Below the pieces are notes generated by a model. That model was not told the origin of the DNA, searched no databases, and saw nothing but the letters and a program-made list of their open reading frames with translations. A stretch of 64,000 bases of DNA from NCBI GenBank assembly GCA_003510135.1, contig DOKY01000002.1:142486-206485 (forward strand), read 5' to 3'. This DNA comes from Pseudothermotoga sp. GTDB lineage: Bacteria; Thermotogota; Thermotogae; Thermotogales; DSM-5069. This document shows, piece after piece, positions 8,646 to 16,547 of the stretch (its first letter is position 1; the number at the start of each line of letters is the position of its first letter). The position numbers were made by a program, and so were the translations under genes.

Positions 8646-9192
8646 TCTGGTGAATGGCAACGACGGAATCTTTCCGTTCGAGCTGGAAAAGCTGAGAGAT
8701 CTGATTGAAAAGAGTGCGTTCTTCATTGACAGGGACGTCGCCGAGAGCGACGAAACGCTCCGTCAATTGATCCCTTACGTACTGATGCGCCAACAGGGAA
8801 AGTTCCTTTTGCTCAGAAGAACGAAGAAACAGCAGGAAAGAAGACTCCATGGAAAGCTGTCGCTTGGCGTGGGAGGTCACATCAATTCAGGCGATGGTGA
8901 GACACCCTGGCAGGCCTTATTGAAGGGCATGGAAAGGGAAATACGGGAAGAAGTGAACGTGGAAGTTGTTCAACTTTCGTACGTTGGCCTTCTGAACGAC
9001 ACGAGCAGCCCGGTGAGCAGAGTGCACGTCGGGCTGGTTTACCTGGCAGAGGTGAAGTTCCTTGGTCTGAACGAGCCCGACATGTTCGATTTCTGGTTCA
9101 TGGATCTGAAGGAGATAGAACGGCGGAGGGAAGAGTTGGAAGGATGGTCGAAGTTGGCGCTGGATTTTCTGAAAAGGCCCATGCCAAATTGA
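8605..9192 (+). CDS. Nudix hydrolase family protein
   Basis: The protein is 195 residues from GTG 8605, which has GGGGAG just upstream. Although the frame is open further upstream, that part lies inside tdk. The Nudix region is GVGGHINSGDGE ... KGMEREIREEVNVEV, with the REIREE core that binds magnesium. Family members cleave nucleoside diphosphates linked to another group. An N-terminal ~55 residues (VERVLVIPTKIVDDL) precede the domain, as in a phosphoesterase subgroup with LLRRTKKQQERRLHGKLSLGVGGH-like sequence. Substrate unknown. It overlaps ispE by 49 bases. Confidence 0.82.
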   Translation: MERVLVIPTKIVDDLVNGNDGIFPFELEKLRDLIEKSAFFIDRDVAESDETLRQLIPYVLMRQQGKFLLLRRTKKQQERRLHGKLSLGVGGHINSGDGETPWQALLKGMEREIREEVNVEVVQLSYVGLLNDTSSPVSRVHVGLVYLAEVKFLGLNEPDMFDFWFMDLKEIERRREELEGWSKLALDFLKRPMPN

Positions 9193-9950
9193 ACCTCTAT
9201 CTCGACGTGGTCGGCAAACGCCCGGATGGTTACCACGACATAGTGGGTCTGTTCCAAACGATAGAACTGTACGATGAACTGTTTTTCATTCAGACTGAGA
9301 AGACTGGCCAAATAGTTGTAGAATCGAACATTTCCATAACAGGTGAGAACCTGGTGGAAAAAGCCTACAGAACATTCAGAAAATTTTACCCTGTTGATTT
9401 TGGGCTCAGGGTGATTCTGAAAAAGCGTATACCAGTGGGATCGGGCCTGGGCGGTGGCAGTTCAGATGCTGCTGCCACGCTCAGGTTTCTTGCACAAACG
9501 TGTAGGATATCGCATCCGGACCTTCTTGAGATCGCCGCAGAAGTGGGCTCGGATGTGCCGTTCTTCCTCGTCGGTGGCACGGCGATCGTCGAAGGAAAAG
9601 GTGAGAAAATCACGCCACTACCACGCATATGTGGTTACACGGTCGATCTTTTCTGCCCGGGTGTGAACGTGAGCACAGCGAAGGCTTACAGCATGCTGAA
9701 AGAAACGGATTTCAAAAAGGGACCAGGACCCATCGAAAGGCTGTACGAAGCCTACATGAAACGTGAACACGGAGTGATCCGGCGCATGTCGTACAACGTC
9801 TTTCAAGCCATAGTGTGTGAGGTGTATCCGGAGATCAAAACAGCTTTAGCTCAAGCGTGGAGTACTGATCCAATCGTTGCTCAGTTGACCGGTACAGGTT
9901 GCTGTGTCTTCGCACTCCACGAACAAGCGGGGCGCTACAGTTTCTGTTGA
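9144..9950 (+). CDS. ispE: 4-diphosphocytidyl-2-C-methyl-D-erythritol kinase
   Basis: This 268-residue GHMP kinase acts in the non-mevalonate isoprenoid pathway. The N-terminal AKLNLYLDVVGKRPDGYHD and the ATP-binding glycine loop PVGSGLGGGSSDAAA are diagnostic for IspE. GSDVPFFLVGGTAI forms the third family motif. The ATG at 9144 lies within the Nudix gene. It ends the + strand operon and converges on the activator gene, overlapping its stop region by 16 bases, with no terminator visible between them. Confidence 0.94.
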   Translation: MVEVGAGFSEKAHAKLNLYLDVVGKRPDGYHDIVGLFQTIELYDELFFIQTEKTGQIVVESNISITGENLVEKAYRTFRKFYPVDFGLRVILKKRIPVGSGLGGGSSDAAATLRFLAQTCRISHPDLLEIAAEVGSDVPFFLVGGTAIVEGKGEKITPLPRICGYTVDLFCPGVNVSTAKAYSMLKETDFKKGPGPIERLYEAYMKREHGVIRRMSYNVFQAIVCEVYPEIKTALAQAWSTDPIVAQLTGTGCCVFALHEQAGRYSFC

Positions 9951-11617
9951 AGCCCCATCAGCGCCGCGCCGAGCGCACCGGTCGTGACGGGATTTTTCGG
10001 GACGATGATTTCCACGTCGATCAGACTTTCAAGGGCGCGTTTGAGACCTTCATTGAGCGCCACGCCACCTGTGAGTACAACCGGTGGACGTCCCTTCACT
10101 CGCTCGTACATGGTGCCGAGTCTTCTTGCGATTGCGTTGTGCGCGGCCCACAGAATTTCTTGCTTGCTGTAGCCTTTGCTTCGCAAAGAGATGATCTCGC
10201 TCTCAGCGAAGACTGCACAAACACTGCTGATGCTCAGCTGAGTTTTCGCTTTCAAAGATTCCTTACCCATGATCTGTAAAGGGGTTTCGAGTATCGAGGA
10301 AACGATCTCCAGAAACCTCCCGGTTCCAGCGGCACACTTGTCGTTCATGACGAAATCGACGATCTTGCCGTTTTCGATTCTCATCACCTTGCTGTCCTGA
10401 CCGCCGACGTCTATGATCGTTTTGACGTCCGGGTACAGGTGCGTCACCCCGACAGCGTGACAGGTCAGTTCTGTCATTCTTTCGTGCGCAAAACTGATCG
10501 CATCACGCCCGTAACCAGTGGCAACAACAAAGCTTTCCCGCGGATCGAATTTCAGATGTTTCGTAGCCTGAATCATCAACCGCTTTGCTGATTCTTTTGG
10601 ATCCGCGCCCGTCCTGCACACCTGCTCGAAGAGGATATCGCCGCGATTGTTCACAACCACTATCTTCGTGCTGGTAGAACCGCTGTCGATCCCAACGAAG
10701 TAGGAGGCCCCGAACGAAACTTGCCTTCTGCTCTTCGTGCCCTCCAAGAGTGCCTCTATCCTGGTCCTGGCCTGTTCTAAAGCGTTGGTGAAATCGTTTT
10801 CGACCGTCACGAACGGAACTTTCAAACTTCTCAGAAGTTGCTCATCGAAATGGTAAAAATCACAGAACTTGGCTGTGTGTAAGACGATCGCGTCCGGCTT
10901 GAATCGTTCTATCAGCATCTTCAATTCCCTGGTTGAAGCGAACCTTCCACAGGACAATTTTCTGTTCAGAATCCTTCTCGCGATGGATCGAAAAACGTTT
11001 TGAGAAGGTTGCACATCCGCGATCAGCCCGTAAGGTCCTGAACACGTTGCGTTGAGTGCGAAACCTCCCGCCTTCTCCACGATCTCCACCAGCTCGCTGT
11101 TCGTCCAGGAACCGAGCAACAAAACAGGTCTGCCATTCTTCGCGAGTGATCCTGTCCATTTTTGGTTCGACAGCTGTTCAAAGATCGTTTTTGCTTCGTT
11201 CAGATTTTCTCCCATAGTCCTTTCCAGCTGGATCAACTTCTCTGTGAACCATCTGTGTGCCTTTTCGAGCTCGCTCAAGGGCATATCGATGTGCAAAACG
11301 GCTTTAAGGAATCCCCAGAGTTTCTCCAAATCTCTCGAAAGTGACTGTACGGCGAGTTCATCGTTCTTCACAGGTATGTGCAAATGGAACGATCTGTTCT
11401 GGTTCAAAAAATCGTATGCCCTACGCATCGAGTCGCATGAATCCGTCCAGACCAGGACGTCGTTCGGTAGAACAGAAGAGACAGCACATCTGCAAAAAGA
11501 GCAGACGTTTGGATGGAGCTTACGAAACTCCATTGAGCCGGGTTCTATTCTTTTGAATGGAACTTTCAGAGCGTGGAAGAACTCGTATGGGACCAGAGGA
11601 CAGTTGTAAACGATCAT
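9935..11617 (-). CDS. 2-hydroxyacyl-CoA dehydratase-type subunit fused to a BadF/HgdC activator ATPase
   Basis: This 560-residue protein joins two modules. Residues ~1-290 resemble the HgdA/HgdB dehydratase fold, with candidate iron-sulfur Cys in CSFCRCAVSS, WTDSCDSMRRAYD and AKFCDFYHF. Residues ~305-560 are a BcrAD/BadFG activator, with GIDSGSTSTKIVV and IIDVGGQDSKVM for ATP and the two cluster Cys in NDKCAAGTGRF and SSVCAVFAESE. In the family, the activator uses ATP to push one low-potential electron into the dehydratase or double-cubane partner. Here partner and activator are one chain. The start overlaps the next HgdB-like gene by four bases. Substrate unknown. Confidence 0.87.
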   Translation of the reverse strand: MIVYNCPLVPYEFFHALKVPFKRIEPGSMEFRKLHPNVCSFCRCAVSSVLPNDVLVWTDSCDSMRRAYDFLNQNRSFHLHIPVKNDELAVQSLSRDLEKLWGFLKAVLHIDMPLSELEKAHRWFTEKLIQLERTMGENLNEAKTIFEQLSNQKWTGSLAKNGRPVLLLGSWTNSELVEIVEKAGGFALNATCSGPYGLIADVQPSQNVFRSIARRILNRKLSCGRFASTRELKMLIERFKPDAIVLHTAKFCDFYHFDEQLLRSLKVPFVTVENDFTNALEQARTRIEALLEGTKSRRQVSFGASYFVGIDSGSTSTKIVVVNNRGDILFEQVCRTGADPKESAKRLMIQATKHLKFDPRESFVVATGYGRDAISFAHERMTELTCHAVGVTHLYPDVKTIIDVGGQDSKVMRIENGKIVDFVMNDKCAAGTGRFLEIVSSILETPLQIMGKESLKAKTQLSISSVCAVFAESEIISLRSKGYSKQEILWAAHNAIARRLGTMYERVKGRPPVVLTGGVALNEGLKRALESLIDVEIIVPKNPVTTGALGAALMGLQQKL

Positions 11618-12864
11618 TTGATCATCTCCAGAAAGGCCTGGACTCTGGTTTTGAATTGTTCTGATGTGCTGCTCGTGTGGTCAACGCAATCTCCATCCAG
11701 AGAAAGAAAGGGTATTCTCAATTCGTCGAAAACGTTCTTGATCAACTCTACTGAACCCGAGGACTGTTTGCAACCGAAGTGGTTGAAGTGTACCACCCCG
11801 TGGACTCTGAAATCTTTGGCCAGCTTCGCCGCGAACTCTGCCCTCTTCCCCGCACCGTCCAGCAACGGATTGAGCAGTAATTTCTCAGCGATGCTCCTGA
11901 AAGGATGTTGCGTGTCTGTTTCCCAGTTCAGCCAGTCCCACGAAAGCTCACTCGCCACGATCCTGAAGGAACTATCTTTCGAGAAGATGTCGTTGAGAAC
12001 GCTGTCGTAATAAGGGCTCAGGTGCATCCAAAGGATTCTCTTAGCATCGTTGTTCGTCTCTGTCTTCAACTCCCTTTCGAGAGCTCTAACGGCTTTCAGA
12101 AGGTGAAAATCTGGCCTGACGTGGATCGTATACAGTAGATTCACATGCTGATAGAGGTGCATCCTGAGCGGCCTTTCGCACAACTTCGGATAGAGTTCCC
12201 TCAAGGCTCCAAAAATCTCTGATTCGATCTTCATCTGCTGCTGGAATTTTTCCCAGTCGAACCGCCTGTTCAACTGGTTTTCAAGTTCATGAATGATCGT
12301 TTCAAGCTGTCGTGAAACGTAATCAACGTTGAACTCATCGAAACTTCTCGGGACATCCAGAACGACGAGTTTCAGTCCGTACAGCGAGGCGATCGTTCTG
12401 AAAATCGGTACGTTTCCATCACAGAGCATGTTCGTTACCGCGACAGCTCTCACGTTCTTCAGCATGTTCAACAGGTTCAGACCCAAGCCGGCTCTGTGGA
12501 AAGAACAAATGTTCTTTGAAACACCGATCGATTCAGCTCGTGCGAGCGCGAAATCTTCCAGGTGCATGGCCGCAAGCATGCCTGCCAGCCCCTCTGCCGA
12601 AACGCTCTTCAAACCAAATCCGGCCATGATCTCGCTCGGGAAGAACAAATTCACCAGAGCGATCTCTTCACCACTGAACGCCGACGCAACTATGGAAAGT
12701 GCCGCAAAGTCCACCCAGCTTGAAAAGTCATTCCTAATGGTTGCGACCACCTTGCGTCTCGCGTGCTCGAGCTTCAATCCTAAAGTGAGCAGATTTCGTG
12801 CCACCGTCGGTTTGTTCCAGAAGAGTCTGACAAATTTGCCGTACGCGACACTTTTCTTGCTCAT
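11614..12864 (-). CDS. HgdB-like 2-hydroxyacyl-CoA dehydratase / double-cubane-type subunit
   Basis: This 416-residue protein belongs to the HgdB/BcrB/BadD family that carries a [4Fe-4S] or double-cubane cluster. Three candidate ligand Cys are seen in KNICSFHRAGLG, TNMLCDGNVPIFR and FNHFGCKQSSGS, spaced as in the family. The frame is open upstream to 12978, but that part overlaps deoB, and ATG 12864 follows the deoB stop directly. It is immediately followed by, and overlaps, the gene for the activator fusion, so the two probably form one complex. It could be a dehydratase subunit or a double-cubane reductase. Confidence 0.83.
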   Translation of the reverse strand: MSKKSVAYGKFVRLFWNKPTVARNLLTLGLKLEHARRKVVATIRNDFSSWVDFAALSIVASAFSGEEIALVNLFFPSEIMAGFGLKSVSAEGLAGMLAAMHLEDFALARAESIGVSKNICSFHRAGLGLNLLNMLKNVRAVAVTNMLCDGNVPIFRTIASLYGLKLVVLDVPRSFDEFNVDYVSRQLETIIHELENQLNRRFDWEKFQQQMKIESEIFGALRELYPKLCERPLRMHLYQHVNLLYTIHVRPDFHLLKAVRALERELKTETNNDAKRILWMHLSPYYDSVLNDIFSKDSSFRIVASELSWDWLNWETDTQHPFRSIAEKLLLNPLLDGAGKRAEFAAKLAKDFRVHGVVHFNHFGCKQSSGSVELIKNVFDELRIPFLSLDGDCVDHTSSTSEQFKTRVQAFLEMIK

Positions 12865-12865
12865 A

Positions 12866-14041
12866 TCATGGACAGCTGAACAGAAGATCTTTGAACGAAA
12901 CCCCGTTGGCCAGCTTTTCAACCTGGAAGATGTCAGCCACGGTCTGACCGAAATCAGCAAACGAGTCTCTGATGCCAAGGTTCACGTTTCGACAGACTTT
13001 TTCGCCACACACAAGGATGGGCACTCTCTCCCTCGAGTGATCCGTCGAGGGCGTTGTGGGATCGCACCCGTGGTCCGCAGTTATGAAGAGCACATCGTCG
13101 TGTTCCATTGCGTCCCAAATCTCGGGCAACCTCGCATCGAAATCTTCGAGTGCTTTCGCATAGCCTTTCACGTCGTTTCTGTGACCGTACTTCATGTCGT
13201 AATCGACCAGGTTGGTGAAGATCATGCAATCTTCTCTTTTGTTCCTCATCACCCAGATTGTTTTATCAACCCCGTCCATGTTGTCCTCAGTTTTGAAACT
13301 CTCAGTTATACCCCTTCCTGCATAAAGATCGTAGATCTTACCCACCGCGTACACGGCGATCCCGCTGTTCGTCAGGATGTCCAGAAGCGTTCGACCTTCC
13401 GGTGGCAGTGAGTAATCGTGTCTCCGAGGCGTACGCACGTAGTTAGGCCACTCACCTGTGAAGGGTCTCGCAATGACTCTTGCCACCTTGAACCCCATTT
13501 CGTCGAGTAGCTGTCTTGCAATCTCGCAGTATCTGTAGAGCTCTTCAACCGGGACGATTTCTTCCTTTGCTGCAATCTGAAAGACGCTGTCTGCAGAGGT
13601 GTACACGATCAAAGCACCAGTTCTCTCGTGTTCCGGGCCGAGTTCTTTGATGATCTCAGTACCGGACGCGGGCTTGTTGCCCAACACCTTCCTGCCGGTC
13701 CTTCGTTCAAACTCTTCTATGAGCTCTTTTGGAAAGCCGTTCGGGAAAAGATCGAATGGTTTTTTGAGCACGATACCCGCAAGTTCCCAGTGGCCGGTGG
13801 TTGAGTCCTTTCCCGGGCTTCTTTCCATCATGATGCCGTAAGCGCCGATTGCTTCCATCCTGGGCACACCCATGATCTCATCCAGGTTGCCCAAACCCAT
13901 CTTTGCCAGGTTTGGCAGGTTCAGCCCACCGACAGCTTTCGCCGTGTTGACTAAAGTGTTGCTCCCCTCGTCTCCATAGAGGTGGGCATCGGGGAGTTCC
14001 CCTATACCGACGCTGTCGAGAACGATCGCAATAACCCTCAT
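12866..14041 (-). CDS. deoB: Phosphopentomutase
   Basis: This 391-residue enzyme interconverts ribose (or deoxyribose) 1- and 5-phosphates in nucleoside salvage. It belongs to the alkaline phosphatase superfamily. Seen are the N-terminal metal motif VLDSVGIGELPDA, the phosphorylated-Thr region KDSTTGHWELAG and the C-terminal metal motif TADHGCDPTTPSTDHSRE. Length matches bacterial DeoB (about 390-407). It overlaps lnt by four bases and directly precedes the HgdB-like gene. Confidence 0.95.
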   Translation of the reverse strand: MRVIAIVLDSVGIGELPDAHLYGDEGSNTLVNTAKAVGGLNLPNLAKMGLGNLDEIMGVPRMEAIGAYGIMMERSPGKDSTTGHWELAGIVLKKPFDLFPNGFPKELIEEFERRTGRKVLGNKPASGTEIIKELGPEHERTGALIVYTSADSVFQIAAKEEIVPVEELYRYCEIARQLLDEMGFKVARVIARPFTGEWPNYVRTPRRHDYSLPPEGRTLLDILTNSGIAVYAVGKIYDLYAGRGITESFKTEDNMDGVDKTIWVMRNKREDCMIFTNLVDYDMKYGHRNDVKGYAKALEDFDARLPEIWDAMEHDDVLFITADHGCDPTTPSTDHSRERVPILVCGEKVCRNVNLGIRDSFADFGQTVADIFQVEKLANGVSFKDLLFSCP

Positions 14042-15534
14042 CTCCAGATCCTCCTCACACGTACGTTTTTCTCACGCGGCAGCAGTAGCGTTAGCAACAC
14101 GACGCTAAGACAGAACCAGACGATCAAATCTCCGTAACGTGTGTAGAACGTCTCGTTCTTTTTTGAAAGAAGCTCAATTTCTACCGAATCGTACCTTTTC
14201 ACAGGCAGGGTCTTCACGATCCTTCCATAAGGATCCACCGCTCCTGTCACGCCGGCGTTGGAGACCTGGATCACCTGACGTCTTGTCTCCACCGCTCTGA
14301 AAACAGATTTCGAAAAATGCTGAACCAACGCAGTGTTGTAATCAAACCATCCGTCGTTCGTGCAAACTATGAGAACCTCCGCACCTTTTTTCACAAGTTG
14401 CCGCGACGGCTCGCTGAAATAAGACTCGAAGCATATCTGGATTCCCAGCGTTGGGTATCCTTCGATCCTCAAAGGATAGAAGCCCTCGCCGGGTTGAAGA
14501 TAAACCAGTCCCCGCAAGAACTTGAACACAGAGAAGATCTTTTCGTACGGCAACATTTCGACGAAAGGAAAGAGTTTTACTTTGGAGTACACCCGTCTCA
14601 CACCCGATTCATCCACGAGAAAAACGCTGTTTTTCGCCCCATTCTCTGTGGAAATAGCCCCGAAAAGGATCCTGAGATTTTTCCTTTCCGCCAGCTCGCG
14701 AAGCATTTCTCCCACTGCGTCTTTCCTTGGATCGGAGGGAAACACGTCCTCCGGAAGGACTATCAAACCGTTTGAATGTTGTTCCAGATGTTCTTCGAGC
14801 TTCAAATAAAGATCCGTTGGGGAAGAAGAGTACTTTTCCTGGGGCCTGACGTAAGTTTGCAAGGCAACGAGTTTCGTTTCGCCCTTCGTTGGAAACGGTA
14901 AGGCACGTTCTACCGCGTACGATATGAGCACGATTGTGAGAACGACGAAAGCGATCTTTTCGATGGGTCTGGAGCTCTTCTTCATCATGGTGTAGAGCAG
15001 CCTGTTTATCAGAACGATCAAAAACGTCAAACCGTAGGGTCCCATCACTGAGGCGAGCTGGAGCAATCCAACGTCTCGGTAAAGTGCGTCTGCGAGTGTT
15101 CCCCCCGTGAAACCCATCTCACCGATGCCCCTTAGAAAGTCCATCAGAGTGTAGAGTGACGCCACAAACAAAGCGTCCAGCCACGGACGGTTACTGATCG
15201 AGTTTTTTCCGATCGAGTACAGCAAACCAAACAGTGCGAACGGCAGCGCTTCAATCGTGAGCATGAGCAAGAAAACAAAGAAGCCCAACCAGCCTGGAAA
15301 CCTCGAAAAGGTCCTGGGCAAGTTCTCCACCAGCACGGGCAGGACCCAGTACAGGTTGATCGCGCTGAAGAAGTAGAAGTACAGAAAGCCGTAAAGGGTG
15401 CTTGTGAGAACGTTCTTTCTTTCTAAGGCGATGAAAAGAAAGATCAGGCTGAACCAGACGAAGAAACCGAACAGAAAACCGGGCATGGAGAGCGCCGTAA
15501 CAACACTCGAAAGGACGAGAAAGAGAAAATTCAT
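14038..15534 (-). CDS. lnt: Apolipoprotein N-acyltransferase
   Basis: This 498-residue membrane enzyme adds the third acyl chain to the N-terminal Cys of lipoproteins. The first ~190 residues hold six or more membrane helices. The nitrilase-like domain carries the triad Glu in VLPEDVFPSD, Lys in YSKVKLFPFVE and Cys in GIQICFESYF. A final helix (about LIVWFCLSVVLLTLLLP) anchors the C-terminus. Lnt is expected in an outer-membrane (toga) bacterium. It overlaps both neighbours by four bases. Confidence 0.92.
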   Translation of the reverse strand: MNFLFLVLSSVVTALSMPGFLFGFFVWFSLIFLFIALERKNVLTSTLYGFLYFYFFSAINLYWVLPVLVENLPRTFSRFPGWLGFFVFLLMLTIEALPFALFGLLYSIGKNSISNRPWLDALFVASLYTLMDFLRGIGEMGFTGGTLADALYRDVGLLQLASVMGPYGLTFLIVLINRLLYTMMKKSSRPIEKIAFVVLTIVLISYAVERALPFPTKGETKLVALQTYVRPQEKYSSSPTDLYLKLEEHLEQHSNGLIVLPEDVFPSDPRKDAVGEMLRELAERKNLRILFGAISTENGAKNSVFLVDESGVRRVYSKVKLFPFVEMLPYEKIFSVFKFLRGLVYLQPGEGFYPLRIEGYPTLGIQICFESYFSEPSRQLVKKGAEVLIVCTNDGWFDYNTALVQHFSKSVFRAVETRRQVIQVSNAGVTGAVDPYGRIVKTLPVKRYDSVEIELLSKKNETFYTRYGDLIVWFCLSVVLLTLLLPREKNVRVRRIWR

Positions 15535-16373
15535 TCTCCAACACGCTCCCGAAGCAAAAGTCTTTCCAGAGCTTTGGCAACTCCGGACTCGTCGTTGCTG
15601 TCAGTAACGTGTTTGGCGATCATCTTGATTTCGTCGGGTGCGTTCATCATAGCCACGGAGGTTCCCACCATGCGCATGATCGATGCATCGTTGAGGTTGT
15701 CTCCTATGTACATGACCTCCTCCAGCGTGACGGCATACATTTCGAGAAAGAATTCGAGCGCCCTTTCCTTTCCAACACCGGGTCCAAAGATCTCGACGAA
15801 CGCCTCTCTTTCTCTCTTCTGGTTCTCCACGACCGTGTAACCATTTTTCAGTTTTGCGGAGGCTTCCTCGATCACACGATTTACGCTCTCAATCTTCCCA
15901 ACGAGCGCAATTTCTACAACGCTTTTCTTCTGGCTCAGTTCTTTGCTCAGATCTTCAACCATCCTGATGCGGTGCGAGTTCAGCTGGAAGTATTGTTCGA
16001 AGGCACCTTCGTAAGTATTTTCGATGGCCATGTCTTTCTCAAAAAAGAACGATTCGTAGACCACAGGATAAACCGAATACGCTCGGGCCAATTCTACGAA
16101 ACGTTTCGCCAAATTGGCATCGAGTTCTATGCTCCGAAAGATCTTCATGCTCACAGGATCGATTATGAGCGCACCGTTCTGGAAGACCGCAGGTATCCTG
16201 ATGTCCAATTCTTTCAGATAGTGAGCGGCAGAACCGAAGCTTCTCCCTGTGAAGATCGTCACGTGCACGCCCGACTCGACCACGCGACGAATAGTCTCAG
16301 CGTTTCGTTGTGAAATGTGTTTCTTGCTGTCCAAGAGTGTTCCGTCCAGATCTATGCAGACCAGCTTTATCAA
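15531..16373 (-). CDS. Cof-type HAD-IIB phosphatase
   Basis: This 280-residue HAD hydrolase has motif I CIDLDGTLLDSKKHIS, motif II FTGRSFGSA, a large C2 cap, and motif IV YIGDNLNDASIM. The family dephosphorylates sugar phosphates, nucleotides or pyridoxal phosphate, and the substrate is not predictable. The frame opens at GTG 16382, but GAGAGGTG is best spaced for TTG 16373. It is the first gene of the operon running to 9935. A TATACT-like -10 (16392-16397 region on the minus strand) lies between the tRNA-Leu terminator and this start. Confidence 0.87.
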   Translation of the reverse strand: MIKLVCIDLDGTLLDSKKHISQRNAETIRRVVESGVHVTIFTGRSFGSAAHYLKELDIRIPAVFQNGALIIDPVSMKIFRSIELDANLAKRFVELARAYSVYPVVYESFFFEKDMAIENTYEGAFEQYFQLNSHRIRMVEDLSKELSQKKSVVEIALVGKIESVNRVIEEASAKLKNGYTVVENQKREREAFVEIFGPGVGKERALEFFLEMYAVTLEEVMYIGDNLNDASIMRMVGTSVAMMNAPDEIKMIAKHVTDSNDESGVAKALERLLLRERVGE

Positions 16374-16392
16374 GGAGACCACCTCTCAAAGT

Positions 16393-16423
16393 ATAACAAA
16401 AAGAGGGAGCCTTCGCTCCCTCT
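16393..16423 (-). terminator. Rho-independent terminator of tRNA-Leu(GAG)
   Basis: On the minus strand AGAGGGAGC and GCTCCCTCT form a perfect 9-bp stem with a 4-base loop, followed by TTTTTGTT. It begins right at the CCA end of the tRNA, so the tRNA is likely a single-gene transcript. Confidence 0.85.
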
Positions 16424-16509
16424 GGTGCCGAGGGCGGGACTTGAACCCGCACGGGCCGAAACCCACATGGCCCTCAACCATGCGTGTCTGCCAGTTCCAC
16501 CACCTCGGC
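16423..16509 (-). tRNA. tRNA-Leu (anticodon GAG)
   Basis: An 87-nt type II tRNA with acceptor GCCGAGG paired to CCTCGGC, discriminator A and encoded CCA. The anticodon stem CATGG/CCATG encloses the loop TTGAGGG, giving GAG. The long variable arm and the GGTTCAAGTCC T-arm are typical of tRNA-Leu. Confidence 0.97.
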
Positions 16510-16547
16510 ATGTCCTATGAAATTTTACCACGCGCCCGTTCGAGCTG

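Noticed and set aside
9935..11617. Benzoyl-CoA reductase activator
   Set aside because: The activator half fits the same family, but no other aromatic degradation gene is present and the N-terminal half is dehydratase-like, so that role is not supported.
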